From Oligoflexia bacterium (GTDB lineage Bacteria > Bdellovibrionota > UBA1018): a stretch of DNA of 50,835 nucleotides. Below the pieces are notes generated by a model. It was not told the DNA's origin. It searched no databases and worked only from the letters and a program-made list of their open reading frames with translations. The DNA lies in assembly GCA_903881565.1 (NCBI GenBank), contig CAIRTR010000022.1, positions 1 through 50,835 on the forward strand, in the 5' to 3' direction. The translations under genes were made by a program, and so were the position numbers. Each line of letters starts with the position of its first letter. The stretch's first letter is position 1. Positions 17,554-27,000 of the stretch are shown one piece after another.

Positions 17554-18648
17554 CTAAAAAAGATATCCAATCCCTAAACCGTATTCGACCCCTTTGACCG
17601 AAGACCCTGTTGCGCTCGGAATAAACACGGTCGACTCGGGCCGGTAACCCACATTCGCGGACACCGCAAAATGCTTGCCGAGACGCCATTCAAAGCCGCC
17701 GCGGCCTACTCCGCCTAAGAAGCCGGAGGTGTAGGTTCCCCCCATGCCTATAAAAATATTGCTGCGTACCTTATTGAAGTTCTCCTCATCGCCTATGAAG
17801 TTCCAGGAGTGCATGAAAAGGAGTGTGACATTAATTCCGCTCCACAAATTGGCCGTCCCCGCCGTTGCGGAGTTCACCAGCGTGGTGGCGTCCTTTATAT
17901 AGTCGAACTCAAAGCCCACTTCCTTTTTGCGATTATCGTAGCGCTCCATCATTCTAAGTCCCCCACCGAGACACCCCGTTGTTTTCGAAACATTGGGTTC
18001 GAAGAGGTAATAAAGGGTGAGTCGATATTGGACGCCCGGGACATATTCAGTAAACTTGCGCGCATCATCGACTTGCGAATAATCCACACCCCTTCTAAAT
18101 GCAGAAGCGCGTGAGGTTTCTGAATTGTAACTTCTGGACCAAACGATGGAGCCTGATTCAGGCTCGGACACATACATCGAAAGTATCAGGCCGTTAGGTT
18201 GATACGAAAACACGATATCAAGAAAATTTTGAATTCCGGAAAGTTTGGCAATACGCGCGAGTTCAGTCGGATTTGTTTCAGGTGACGAAAACTTGAGCTG
18301 GTCCCCTTCTACAGTGGTGCGCTTGGCGCGGCAAGGGAGACATTGAATCATACGGGTTTTCAGATTCTTCATGATCTTTTCGGTCACGAGCAATTCGAGG
18401 TGCGGCTTAAAGGACGCGGGAATATTCTCGCTCATCCCCACGTTTCGAATGGAGAGGTCCCGCATGCCTGAGACGTTGCCGTTTTTGAGATCATATTCAA
18501 AGTCTGACATGAGATCGTCTAATACCTCGTAGAAGTTACGCTCAGGTGGCTTATCGGCCGCACGCACGGGTTGCATGAGGGAGCTCAGTCCGACTAGGAT
18601 CATGAGAGATAAACCAACAGCATTCTTTGTTCTCCTGTATCTATTCAT
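17554..18648 (-). CDS. Outer-membrane protein with a CsgG/FlgO-like front domain and a barrel-like C-terminus
   Basis: A 364-residue exported protein, first gene of the operon. Signal peptide to about residue 31 (VRAAD). Residues 36-175 have the alternating helix-strand pattern of CsgG/FlgO/LpoB-type periplasmic domains (LELLVTEKIMKNLKTRMIQC; LARIAKLSGIQNFLDIVFSYQP; LILSMYVSEPESGSIVWSRSY). Cys101/Cys104 may be paired. Residues 200-364 are predicted barrel strands ending in Phe (GLGIGYLF). Related folds form outer-membrane platforms of flagella and curli. It therefore could be the outer-membrane base of the motor. The next gene starts 11 bases later. Family assignment is tentative. Confidence 0.72.
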   Translation of the reverse strand: MNRYRRTKNAVGLSLMILVGLSSLMQPVRAADKPPERNFYEVLDDLMSDFEYDLKNGNVSGMRDLSIRNVGMSENIPASFKPHLELLVTEKIMKNLKTRMIQCLPCRAKRTTVEGDQLKFSSPETNPTELARIAKLSGIQNFLDIVFSYQPNGLILSMYVSEPESGSIVWSRSYNSETSRASAFRRGVDYSQVDDARKFTEYVPGVQYRLTLYYLFEPNVSKTTGCLGGGLRMMERYDNRKKEVGFEFDYIKDATTLVNSATAGTANLWSGINVTLLFMHSWNFIGDEENFNKVRSNIFIGMGGTYTSGFLGGVGRGGFEWRLGKHFAVSANVGYRPESTVFIPSATGSSVKGVEYGLGIGYLF

Positions 18649-18767
18649 AGGGTGAGAGCCCGAGGCTCCTTCCTCAGTAGGCTCATCGGAATTTACTGAA
18701 TCCGCTTGAGCTTATTTGCTAAGTATTTTCCCCTTCACTTTTTAAAGGGATTCTCCGATCCATCCTT

Positions 18768-20033
18768 ATGGAGCTGGAAACACTTGATCCACAGATGGCA
18801 GTGAGGGGTGTCGCGATTTTGACGGCGATTCCAATCGTATTGTTCGCGCTTTGGGCGGAGTACTTTGAGCGTTATATGGAACAGCTTATAAAGGATGAGC
18901 CCGACTTTGATAAAGCTCACGAACTTCAGCGGGTTCGCTTGACGGGCTTTTGCGTTTTGATTTTTCAGTTTCTCCTTTTTCTGGGAACAGGCGAGGTTCG
19001 CAACGCCTACCCAATTACCGCTAATCTCTTGTTTCTTGCGGCGGTTTTGGGGCAGGGCTGGATTCAGGCGCGGCTTGAAAAGCGCTTTGGACCTCAAGCT
19101 GAGCAACGGCCTACCTTAGCGTTTGGAGTCGCGACGAGAGTTTTCATGGGGGCAGCGTTCGGCGCCGTGATTTACCTGGGTGTCATGTTATTGTCGGTTC
19201 GTGTCTTCTTGAGTTTGGCTTTGGCTTTTCAAGCGGGCCGTGGGGTCACGTCGTTTCTGGTGATCGTCGGGGGCATCTTAGGAATCAGTGGCGGGCTCTT
19301 CGTGAATTTTGCGCTCGCGCCCTTTTTCCTTCGGAAGACCTTGCCCTTGAAGGCTCCTGCAGGTGAAGGCGATGAAGATCGCGTTTCCAAGACTGTCGAA
19401 TCCGTCTTTGCGAAAGCGCAAATTACGGCTCCTGAGCTTCGCATCTTGGATCTCAACCGTATGGACAATGCAATGGCCCTCATTGCTGGGTTTTCCTGGG
19501 GCCGTGGGATTTTCAAACCTCTTTTACTTGTTTCCAAAACGCTTCTGGGCATTTTAAATGCGGATGAGCTGCGGGCGGTAATTGATCATGAAGCTGCGCA
19601 TATTGCCCTTCGGCATTTGAGGCGCAGACTCCTCTATTCGGTTGCATTAATTTTGGGTCTGGCCTTTGCTTCGATTGCGACCAACCTTCTCGTGTTTCTG
19701 GTCACGCGTTCAGGATCGTCCTTTTTATGGGGCGGCCTCATTGCGATGGGTTCGTTCTTTGTCTGTTTTCGTTTGTTAGGCAAGAAGAACCTGCAATATG
19801 AGCAGGAAGCGGATTGCTACGCGGTGGAGAAGTTGGGTGCAAACCCTGCGGATCTCATCCAGGCGCTCCGAAAACTTGATTTGCTAAACTTCCAAGGTCG
19901 TAACATCAAGATCTTGGGGAAACTTCAACTCAGCGCCAAGCTGCATCCCAATACGGATGCGCGCATTGCAGAGCTTGAGAAGCGTTTCGGCGCTTCGATT
20001 CAGACAGCTGCGCAACAAGACAAAGCAGCGTAA
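18768..20033 (+). CDS. M48-family membrane zinc metalloprotease
   Basis: A 421-residue inner-membrane protease of the HtpX/Ste24 class, which degrades or processes membrane proteins. About six hydrophobic segments (four before residue 200, two after the active site) surround the zinc site His274-Glu275-x-x-His278 (DHEAAHIALRH), with Glu347 (YEQEADCYAV) as third ligand. The order of motifs is normal. It is divergent from the motor operon, with both promoters in the 119 bases between. No terminator separates it from the convergent lipoprotein gene downstream. Confidence 0.9.
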   Translation: MELETLDPQMAVRGVAILTAIPIVLFALWAEYFERYMEQLIKDEPDFDKAHELQRVRLTGFCVLIFQFLLFLGTGEVRNAYPITANLLFLAAVLGQGWIQARLEKRFGPQAEQRPTLAFGVATRVFMGAAFGAVIYLGVMLLSVRVFLSLALAFQAGRGVTSFLVIVGGILGISGGLFVNFALAPFFLRKTLPLKAPAGEGDEDRVSKTVESVFAKAQITAPELRILDLNRMDNAMALIAGFSWGRGIFKPLLLVSKTLLGILNADELRAVIDHEAAHIALRHLRRRLLYSVALILGLAFASIATNLLVFLVTRSGSSFLWGGLIAMGSFFVCFRLLGKKNLQYEQEADCYAVEKLGANPADLIQALRKLDLLNFQGRNIKILGKLQLSAKLHPNTDARIAELEKRFGASIQTAAQQDKAA

Positions 20034-20077
20034 TTCAAAAAATCACGGGTTGTGTGGCTTGGCTCTTCAGCCTGTTA

Positions 20078-20959
20078 TTAAGGCGTTGGTGAAGGCTGCG
20101 CAACTGGTATTGCCACAGGTGTTGGGCTTGCGGCAGTTTCCGGTGTTGGCACTGGCGAGGCTTCAGGTTCAATCAGCGCTTCGGTTGAATTAGGGGGTGG
20201 AACGTCAAGCCCCAAGATTCCCTCGGGTGCTGCGGGTGGTGCCACAGGTGGTGCTGCTGAGGCGACTGGGTTCGGCATAGGAAGCACCGGAGTAGAAGAC
20301 GGCGTCACGCTTGCAGGTTGTCTGCCCCCAAGGCCGTAGCGATCCAAGACCGTGCGCGAGGGGCGCTCTTCTTTTGGAAATCCATTCGGTGTGGTGACTT
20401 CAACGAGTTCAGCCGTCACAGGTGCAGAGATTTCCACACGCTTGAAGAACACGGACTCGCTAATCCGACGATAATATCGGATGGTCCATCGGTAATAGCG
20501 AGAGTCTTTGTACTCTGCCATAAAAGCTTTTGAGATTGGGACGAGAAACAGATAGGCATCCAGAACCTTTTTCTGACGTTCGTCGATGAATGATTTTGGG
20601 CTCACGATGGTGTCTTCGACTTCTAAAAGCTTGGAGAAGAAGCACCAATGAGTTCGTACAGGATCTTGCTTGATGATTTCACGTGCGCCCACTTCGCGCT
20701 CTTCCACGCTCACACTCAGGGTGCGAAGCTTCATAAAGTCTGCATCGCAGTCCTTGAGAGAATCCGGGGTCGGCGCATCTTTTTCTAGGAAGATAGCGCG
20801 CAGATCTCCCAAGTCATAACCTGCGGGATGTGCAACTTTAAGGTAGGGGGGCAAAAACGGTGCAGGCGGAGCCAAAGGCGTCAGTTCGGTGGTGGTGCAA
20901 CCGCCCACTCCGAAAAGCCAACACGCCAAAAGACTGGTTAAGAACACGCTATGCTTCAT
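20078..20959 (-). CDS. Lipoprotein with a Pro/Ala/Thr-rich tail
   Basis: A 293-residue exported protein; lipobox GVGGC places the acylated Cys at residue 21. Residues 35-200 look folded (DYLG-type turns, repeated charged helices, RYYRWTIRYYRRISES). From about 215 it is dominated by Pro, Ala, Ser and Thr, like a wall-spanning flexible tether. No enzymatic motif is visible and the family is not recognised. The strand and gap make it a single-gene unit converging on the M48 protease gene. Confidence 0.75.
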   Translation of the reverse strand: MKHSVFLTSLLACWLFGVGGCTTTELTPLAPPAPFLPPYLKVAHPAGYDLGDLRAIFLEKDAPTPDSLKDCDADFMKLRTLSVSVEEREVGAREIIKQDPVRTHWCFFSKLLEVEDTIVSPKSFIDERQKKVLDAYLFLVPISKAFMAEYKDSRYYRWTIRYYRRISESVFFKRVEISAPVTAELVEVTTPNGFPKEERPSRTVLDRYGLGGRQPASVTPSSTPVLPMPNPVASAAPPVAPPAAPEGILGLDVPPPNSTEALIEPEASPVPTPETAASPTPVAIPVAQPSPTP

Positions 20960-21070
20960 GAGTCTCCTAAGACCTTAGGTCCCCTCATTATCTTCTCGGC
21001 AAAAATCGCCTAGTTCATGAGCGAAAAATTTGGCATTCAGAATTCATCAATGAATGCCGATAGGTGGGGT

Positions 21071-21487
21071 ATGTCGGCGGGTGATCGTCTGAAGCAATTG
21101 AGCAGGGTTTTTAGGACGGATCAAGAGGTACTCGATTTCGCCTTGAATGAGTTCAAGTCAGAGCGGGCGATCTTTGTTCAGGAAGTCGTGGATGTTGAGG
21201 GCGGCTTTGCGTTTGGGGAGAGACACTGTTTTCAGCAAGAAATCGATATGAGTCGATGGCTTCGAAAATTACCTAGAAATAATATGTATATTGTAGTTGC
21301 CTTGAATATTCATGGGTGGAAACTCACTTATCGTGGGAAAAAGTTCGTCGTATCTTACGATAGTATTGATACCAAGCCAAAGGTTACTTTTTTCAAGCAA
21401 TTTGATCAAATGCCAATTGGAAAGATCGATGAGCATCGCCTTCGCGAATCAGTTGCTGAATTGGTGCGTATACTTAAGAGCGCATGA
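21071..21487 (+). CDS. Unknown protein, first member of duplicated pair (copy 1)
   Basis: About 138 residues, soluble, no signal peptide. It is a clear paralogue of the plus-strand gene at 22339: shared segments include TDQEVL, FVQEVV, LTYRGK, FVVSY, KIDE and VAEL. I start it at MSAGDRL because the paralogue starts there and the DNA before both starts is conserved (AATGCCGATAGGTG, acting as the ribosome site). An upstream ATG at 21017 would add 18 unrelated residues. Its end overlaps the convergent partner by 14 bases, as in the second copy. Function is unknown; the conserved antiparallel pairing suggests the two products act together. Confidence 0.6.
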   Translation: MSAGDRLKQLSRVFRTDQEVLDFALNEFKSERAIFVQEVVDVEGGFAFGERHCFQQEIDMSRWLRKLPRNNMYIVVALNIHGWKLTYRGKKFVVSYDSIDTKPKVTFFKQFDQMPIGKIDEHRLRESVAELVRILKSA

Positions 21488-21908
21488 GTTTCTGAAATTC
21501 ACTGGTCGTAAGTTCTTTGATTATTTGTCCTGCTCTTTCAGGAGTCGCTTTTGCCGCTTTCCAATCAATCAGGCGAAGAACGTGTTCGATAAATAGGTAA
21601 ATTCGGTCATGAAACTCGCTATCCATAGCACCCCATTCTCCCGTGTGAGCATCTTCTTCTGCGAGATAAATGTAAGACTTAGTTCGTCGATCTCGAGCAA
21701 TTAGATGCGAGGTCATGTTTCCGGATCTATTTGCGTTTTCGATAATGTCAAACTCGACGTCAATGGTAGGTCTCTTAAGTTGAGGATTGTCGCTCCTGAC
21801 TTTGATGTAGAGACAATCTGTAAGATTATGGGCTTGGGTAGGGAGGTTGTGCATGGGCAAACGCCGATGCGAAGGGTGGGCCAAAGGAGTGAGAGATGTG
21901 GTGACCAT
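21474..21908 (-). CDS. Unknown protein, convergent partner of duplicated pair (copy 1)
   Basis: 144 residues, or 126 if started at MHNLPTQ. It is a paralogue of the gene at 22739-23182: both contain PTQ, KVRSDNPQLKRPT, VEFD, SGNMT, HLIARD, RTKSYIYxAE, GEW, SEF, RIYLFI and a C-terminal EFxKL. It is a cytoplasmic mixed alpha/beta protein with no known motif. Similarity between the copies continues a few residues before the internal Met (SHRR[LI]PM), which slightly favours the longer start, though neither has a clear ribosome site. Its tail is antisense to the tail of the partner. Confidence 0.6.
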   Translation of the reverse strand: MVTTSLTPLAHPSHRRLPMHNLPTQAHNLTDCLYIKVRSDNPQLKRPTIDVEFDIIENANRSGNMTSHLIARDRRTKSYIYLAEEDAHTGEWGAMDSEFHDRIYLFIEHVLRLIDWKAAKATPERAGQIIKELTTSEFQKLMRS

Positions 21909-22047
21909 TCAATGAGCTAAAGAATGTGAATTATCGGGTGTTTCCAGCCGTTCCTGGATTGTCGTGGCTTATCAATAAAGTTTAACTCATACCGAAAACC
22001 GGTCAATGCGATTCGTTTCCAGACCCCCTCTGCTCCCTGGCGTGTGA

Positions 22048-22254
22048 CATCCGAACACACCAACCCCGCTGCAAGGAACTCATCTCTCAATCGAGGGCGA
22101 GCTTGGCTTCTACGAGTCGGGCGAAATTCACTCGTTCACTCTCAAGGATACGGGCACGGCGTATCAACTCAAGACAACTTGTGGTGCCACACAATCGTTC
22201 AAGGGGCCAATGACTCTTGAGGTCGATCGCAAGGGGTTGGTCATCGTGAAGTAA
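22048..22254 (+). pseudogene. Fragment of a coding sequence between the two duplicated pairs
   Basis: An open stretch of about 68 codons with good coding texture but no start codon. An in-frame stop lies directly before it. It reads ...LSIEGELGFYESGEIHSF and ...TCGATQSFKGPMTLEVDR and ends VIVK, like a strand-rich domain end. It is probably the 3' remnant of a gene cut by the duplication that made the flanking pairs. Nothing else is seen in this 430-base gap. Confidence 0.38.
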
Positions 22255-22338
22255 GCCAGCGCTGGGATCGCGCAGGTCCTCGCAATAATTTAATTATTTT
22301 GATTTGAGGAAACCGTCAAAAATGCCGATAGGTGAAGC

Positions 22339-22752
22339 ATGTCAGAGGACCAGACACAGGCCATACGAACGGTTTTCAAGACGGACCAAGAGGTCCTCGA
22401 AACAGCCTTGAGCGAATTCAAAACGGAGCGCGGCGTCTTCGTCCAAGAAGTCGTGGAGGTTGACCTAGGGTTTGCCTATGGCGAGAGACGTTTTTTCCAA
22501 CGGCATGCTGATATGACTCGATGGCTTTGGAAGGTACCTGGGAATTGGAAATATATTGCAGTCGTCATGAGCGATTTAGAACAAAAGCTCACCTATCGTG
22601 GGAAGACTTTTGTCGTATCTTATGAACAGATCGATACAACTCAAAATGTGACGTTTTATAAGAGTTTTTCCAAAATCCCGACTGAAAAAATCGATGAAAA
22701 ACTCCTGCGCGAAGCAGTCGCTGAATTGATAGAGGCACTCAAGGCTTCTTGA
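22339..22752 (+). CDS. Unknown protein, first member of duplicated pair (copy 2)
   Basis: 137 residues, soluble, paralogous along its whole length to the gene at 21071. The conserved leader AATGCCGATAGGTG precedes the ATG. The conserved blocks (TDQEVLETAL, FVQEVVEVD, LTYRGKTFVVSY) are spread evenly, which suggests that both copies remain under selection. It overlaps its convergent partner by the same 14 bases as copy 1. No family is recognised. Confidence 0.6.
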   Translation: MSEDQTQAIRTVFKTDQEVLETALSEFKTERGVFVQEVVEVDLGFAYGERRFFQRHADMTRWLWKVPGNWKYIAVVMSDLEQKLTYRGKTFVVSYEQIDTTQNVTFYKSFSKIPTEKIDEKLLREAVAELIEALKAS

Positions 22753-23182
22753 GCTTTTTGAACTCCGTTGTCGCGATTTCCAGGACAAGGCGACCCTTTT
22801 CTTCGAGACTTAGATTCCCGTTCTCCTCCTGAAAAAGCTCCAAAAGATGACGAATAAACAGGTATATTCGTCCATAAAACTCACTTTCTTTGGCGATCCA
22901 TTCACCGGAGTTTGGTTCGGATTCTGCGGGGTAAATATATGATTTTGTCCTGTGATCACGGGCGATAAGATGCATTGTCATATTTCCAGAACTGTTCTCG
23001 ACCTCGATGAGGTCAAATTCTACTTCAACAGTGGGTCTTTTGAGTTGAGGGTTATCGCTGCGGACTTTGGTGTAAAGGCAGCCGATTAGATTCTGGGTCT
23101 GTGTGGGGAGGTCGTGCATGGGTATGCGCCGATGCGAAGCCTGAGCCAGTAGTGCGAAAACTGCTCTGATATGAAAAGCCAC
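22739..23182 (-). CDS. Unknown protein, convergent partner of duplicated pair (copy 2)
   Basis: 147 residues, or 126 if started at MHDLPTQ. Paralogue of the gene at 21474-21908, with the block KVRSDNPQLKRPT identical between them and HLIARDHRTKSYIY nearly so. There is no signal peptide or membrane segment. Lys/Glu-rich C-terminal helices (EEKGRLVLEIATTEFKKLKKP) end in the antisense overlap with the partner. Function unknown. Confidence 0.6.
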   Translation of the reverse strand: MAFHIRAVFALLAQASHRRIPMHDLPTQTQNLIGCLYTKVRSDNPQLKRPTVEVEFDLIEVENSSGNMTMHLIARDHRTKSYIYPAESEPNSGEWIAKESEFYGRIYLFIRHLLELFQEENGNLSLEEKGRLVLEIATTEFKKLKKP

Positions 23183-23282
23183 CTAATTGCCTAGCTTCTA
23201 TCGAGAATTTCGCACTCGGTATCCATATGCGAATCCAACCCGCAGATCCGAAAACCCGACACCCCGCCCGGAACTCAAACCC

Positions 23283-24014
23283 CTACTGCTTCACCCGCTC
23301 CGTCCCCGGAGGCGCCACAAACACAAAAAGCCCGTCATCGATGGGCTTGCCAAGTTCAATGTCAGTCAGCGTAATCACCGAGCTGTTGCCGCCTACGTGA
23401 TTAAGGGTCACTTCGGTAATTAATTTCTTCTCAGGATCAATGTGAATCCCGGCCTGCGCGACCGTTCCTGCACTGCCTTTTTTTGGAGTGAGGATGAAAT
23501 CTGTCGGCGTCTTCTCACGAATTCCCATGGCATTGGTCCCTTGGGCCATCGAAAATGCCCCAGAAAGAAGGGCGTTCAGGAGGCGCGATTGAAACTGCTG
23601 AGACTTTGTTTCGATGAGTTGCCCGTGCTCCGTTTCGTCAAACGCGGGAGGAGGTGTGTAGAACCAAAAAGTGCGACCATCGCTGACCAACAGATTTTGA
23701 TCGGGCTTCAAGGTTTCCCAGCGTACTTTTCCCGGAAGCTTAAACAAGATCACGCCGGAGCTTGTCTTTGTGCGCTTGAGTGCCGCCATCTCGTTGACCT
23801 GAGTGAATTTGGCCATCAGAGTCGCGGCTTGCTTGTACTTGGCTTCAACTTCTTGAAGGATTTTTGGGAGTTCCTTGGCCTTTGGCGCCTGTAACGTTAC
23901 AGGTGATGGCTTCGCCGAAGGTTCCGCCGCTGGCTTTGGCGCCGCGCACGCTAGCCCGCCACCAAAAGCCAAACTAACAAGCGCGCCGATCCCGAAAACT
24001 CTAGTGCAATTCAA
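23283..24014 (-). CDS. lolA: LolA, periplasmic outer-membrane lipoprotein carrier
   Basis: Periplasmic chaperone that carries lipoproteins from the LolCDE complex to the outer membrane. The 243 residues hold a signal peptide (to about residue 25), a Pro/Ala/Lys-rich linker, then a LolA domain from about 50: FTQVNEMAALKRTKTSSGVILFKLPGKVRWE, LLVSDGRTFWFYTPP, and the C-terminal LTDIELGKPIDDGLFVFVAPPGTE. These are the usual strand order and hydrophobic-cavity residues. It overlaps the 3' end of smc by 14 bases and so is probably transcribed with it. The linker contains the palindromic element at 23888-23903, encoding PVTLQ. Confidence 0.88.
   Translation of the reverse strand: MNCTRVFGIGALVSLAFGGGLACAAPKPAAEPSAKPSPVTLQAPKAKELPKILQEVEAKYKQAATLMAKFTQVNEMAALKRTKTSSGVILFKLPGKVRWETLKPDQNLLVSDGRTFWFYTPPPAFDETEHGQLIETKSQQFQSRLLNALLSGAFSMAQGTNAMGIREKTPTDFILTPKKGSAGTVAQAGIHIDPEKKLITEVTLNHVGGNSSVITLTDIELGKPIDDGLFVFVAPPGTERVKQ
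23888..23903. repeat. Perfect 16-base palindrome inside lolA
   Basis: CCTGTAACGTTACAGG reads the same on both strands and translates in the lolA frame as PVTLQ within the flexible linker after the signal peptide. A near copy lies in non-coding DNA at 3498-3514. It may be a small mobile palindrome or a protein-binding site. Confidence 0.5.
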
Positions 24015-27000
24015 TAGACACCATCTTGGAAACGCCGGGCTCTTCCATCGTCACCCCATAGAGCGTGTCGTTGAGCTCCATGGTTTTCTTGTTATGGGTG
24101 ATGACAATGAACTGACTCTTCACGCACATTTCGCGCAAGAGAGCGTTGAATTTACCAATGTTGGCATCATCAAGCGGCGCATCGACTTCGTCCAGAATAC
24201 AGAAGGGTGATGGCTTGACCATGAAGATTGCGAAAATCAGGCAAATCGCGGTCAGCGCTTTTTCGCCCCCGGAGAGCAGACCGATGTTCACGATCTTTTT
24301 GCCAGGAGGTTGAGCGAGAATGTCTACGCCGGCTTCCAGGATGTCGGTCGAGCCTTCAGGGTACACCAGTGAAATCTCTGCCTTGCCGCCGCCAAAAATA
24401 ATCGGAAACAGCTTTGCGAACCGATCCGAGATCGACGCAAATGCCTTTTGGAAACGCTCTTCAGATGTCTTATTGATGTGATCAATAGCGTCTTGGAGGT
24501 TCACCAAAGATTGTTCAAGATCCGACTTCTCCGTGAGTAAATAATCGTAGCGCTTCTTGGTCTCCTCGTACTCTTCGATTGCCGAAGTGTTCACTTCGCC
24601 TAAGCGACGAAGGCGTTCGCGTAGTCTATCCACTTCTTCGTATAAGGCTTTTTCGTCGTCTTCGGTCATCTCGTGCGTGACAACGGTGCCCGTCATCTCC
24701 TCTTGAATCGGAGTCGGGACGGGTTCATCGACGCAGCCGGGTTGATATTTCTGCTCGAGATCTTGAACCAGATGACCCAAATCTGAAGACAGCTTCTCAG
24801 ACTCGATCGCGAGATTAGTCGCAGTGCTCTGCCGATCATCGCCGTCATGATGAAGTTCTTTGATCTTCGCCATTCCTTCTTTAACTCGGCGATTGACGAC
24901 TTCCATGCGGTCGCGAATCTCAGCAAGACTCTGTTTTTCAATGCCGAGTTGAGCGGTGAGTTCTATGATCTTAGCTTCAATGCCTGATTCGCCGCCCGAG
25001 AACTGATCACGCTCGCCGCGCGCTCGCTCCAAGGTGCGATCGATCTCGCGCATGCGGCGTTCACGATCCGAAATCAAAGCCCGACTGGACTCCAGTTCGC
25101 GTCTCAAGCTCTGTACGCGCTCGCGCAAGGAGGCTTCTCGGACGCGGATTTCGCCAAGTCCTGAATCACTCTCGTGAAGGCGCTCTTCACTCGCAGTTAC
25201 GGTCTCTTCGTGGCCTGCAATCGTGGCTTCGAGATCTTTGCGAGAGGCTATGATTTCGGAAACCTTGGCTTGCATCTCTTTTTGCTGGTGAGAAGCGTCG
25301 GCCGCCATTGTTTCGCAATTCGCTTTTTTGGAGGTCACGGACTGAATTTCACGCACCAAATCCGCAAGAGCTCGCTTCATCTGCTGAGCGTCGCGCTCGA
25401 GTGTCGCCTTTTGGATGTTGGCTTCTTGCAACGCTTCGTCCGTCGAACGAAGTTCTTCGTTCAAGCTCACAATCTCTTCGCGGGCTTGCTCGAGAACGTT
25501 TTCGGCGTTTTCGTAGACAGCGTCCGCGGCAGTCGCTTGTTCTTTAAAATCCGCTATCGCGCGTTTGCGGCGCATGATCGTGGCCGCTTCGCCATCTTCT
25601 TGGCCTGAAACGACTTCGCGGCGAAGGATCCAGCCATCGCCGATCCATTCCATCGCGCTGCCGTCGACGCCGACAAAGGACCAACCTGAGACGCCACCGG
25701 CTTCAGCGGTGAGGGCTTTGGCTTGTTCTGGGCTCAGTGCTTTGACGACCGCAACGCAGCTCAAAGCGCGAGCGGCAACTGAGGTCAGAGAATCCGAGAA
25801 ACCCTTACGAATTGAAACGTAGTCTTCGAGGGCTCCGACAATTTCGCAACCGGCATTAGCTAGCGTCGCAGACACTTTTTTGAAATCAGCGGAGGTTGCT
25901 TTCCCAGGTGCCGAGATCCGAATCGCGACTGCGCCTTTGGCATCTTTTTGGGTGGATTGAAGGGCTTCCCAGGCAAGGCCTGAATCGCTGGAAATCAGAC
26001 TCTCAATCCGAGTGCCGAGCCAGCCTTCGACGGCGGCTTCAAAATCACGAGTGACATCCAAGATGTCCGCCAGGGCCAGCACTTGGTCTGCGTTTCCGCG
26101 TCCCTTTGCCCAATCCAGAACCGCACGAGGTGCGTCGCCAAAACCTTCGTGAGAAGCATCGAGTTCTTCTAAACTCTGCAAGCGGGAGCGAATCCCGGTG
26201 AGCTTCTTCATCGCGTCTTCGCGTTCACGCTCTTTTTGCTTCAAGGCGCGTTCAGCGTCGTCGATGTGTGAACGATTCGCCGCTTTTTGCGTGCGCAATT
26301 CTTCGCACTTTTCAATCTGTTCGCCCGTCTGCTCTTCGATGCGAACGGAGTTCGTTTGCATCTCTTCTTGGCGCTGATCCAAGCCTTCGGCTTGCTCAGT
26401 GAGTTGGGCTAGTTGTGTGGTTGACGATTCAAAGCGGCTCTGGCAGGCAGCTGCACGCGAGGTGAGATCGGTGGAGTCCGAAATCCCCTGCATGAGTTGT
26501 TGGCGCTTAGTTTCAAGCTGTCGGCGAGCGACGTCGACTTCGCTACGAAGGCCGCGAACGGTTTCATCCAGAGCGCGGGTCGATGCAGAGACTACCGAGA
26601 GTTCTTCGTCTTCGTCGGCCACTTGTGTTTCGCGAACGGAGACACGCTCTTTTTCATCTTCGATGGATTGCGTAAGCTGGGTCTTCTCAGTGGTCAGAGA
26701 ATCCAATTGAGCGTGAAGGTCACTTTGACGGCTTTTGGAGAGTTCGAGTGCACTTCGCTCATGAGTCAGGTCATCGGAGTAGCGTTGAATGATGGTTTGA
26801 ATCTCTTCAGCCGCCTTGCTGTCAGTGAGACTTTGCACTTGGTCGACCGAAATATTATTTTCCGTCGTCTGAATCTCTGCGCGTAGGCCTGCGAGTTCGT
26901 GTTCAAGCTTTTGTCTTTGGTCTTGAAGGGTGCTTAAGCGGTTGCGAAAAACGGCAGCTTTTCTGCGACCCCAATCGATTTCTTTTTCAAAGAGTTCTTC

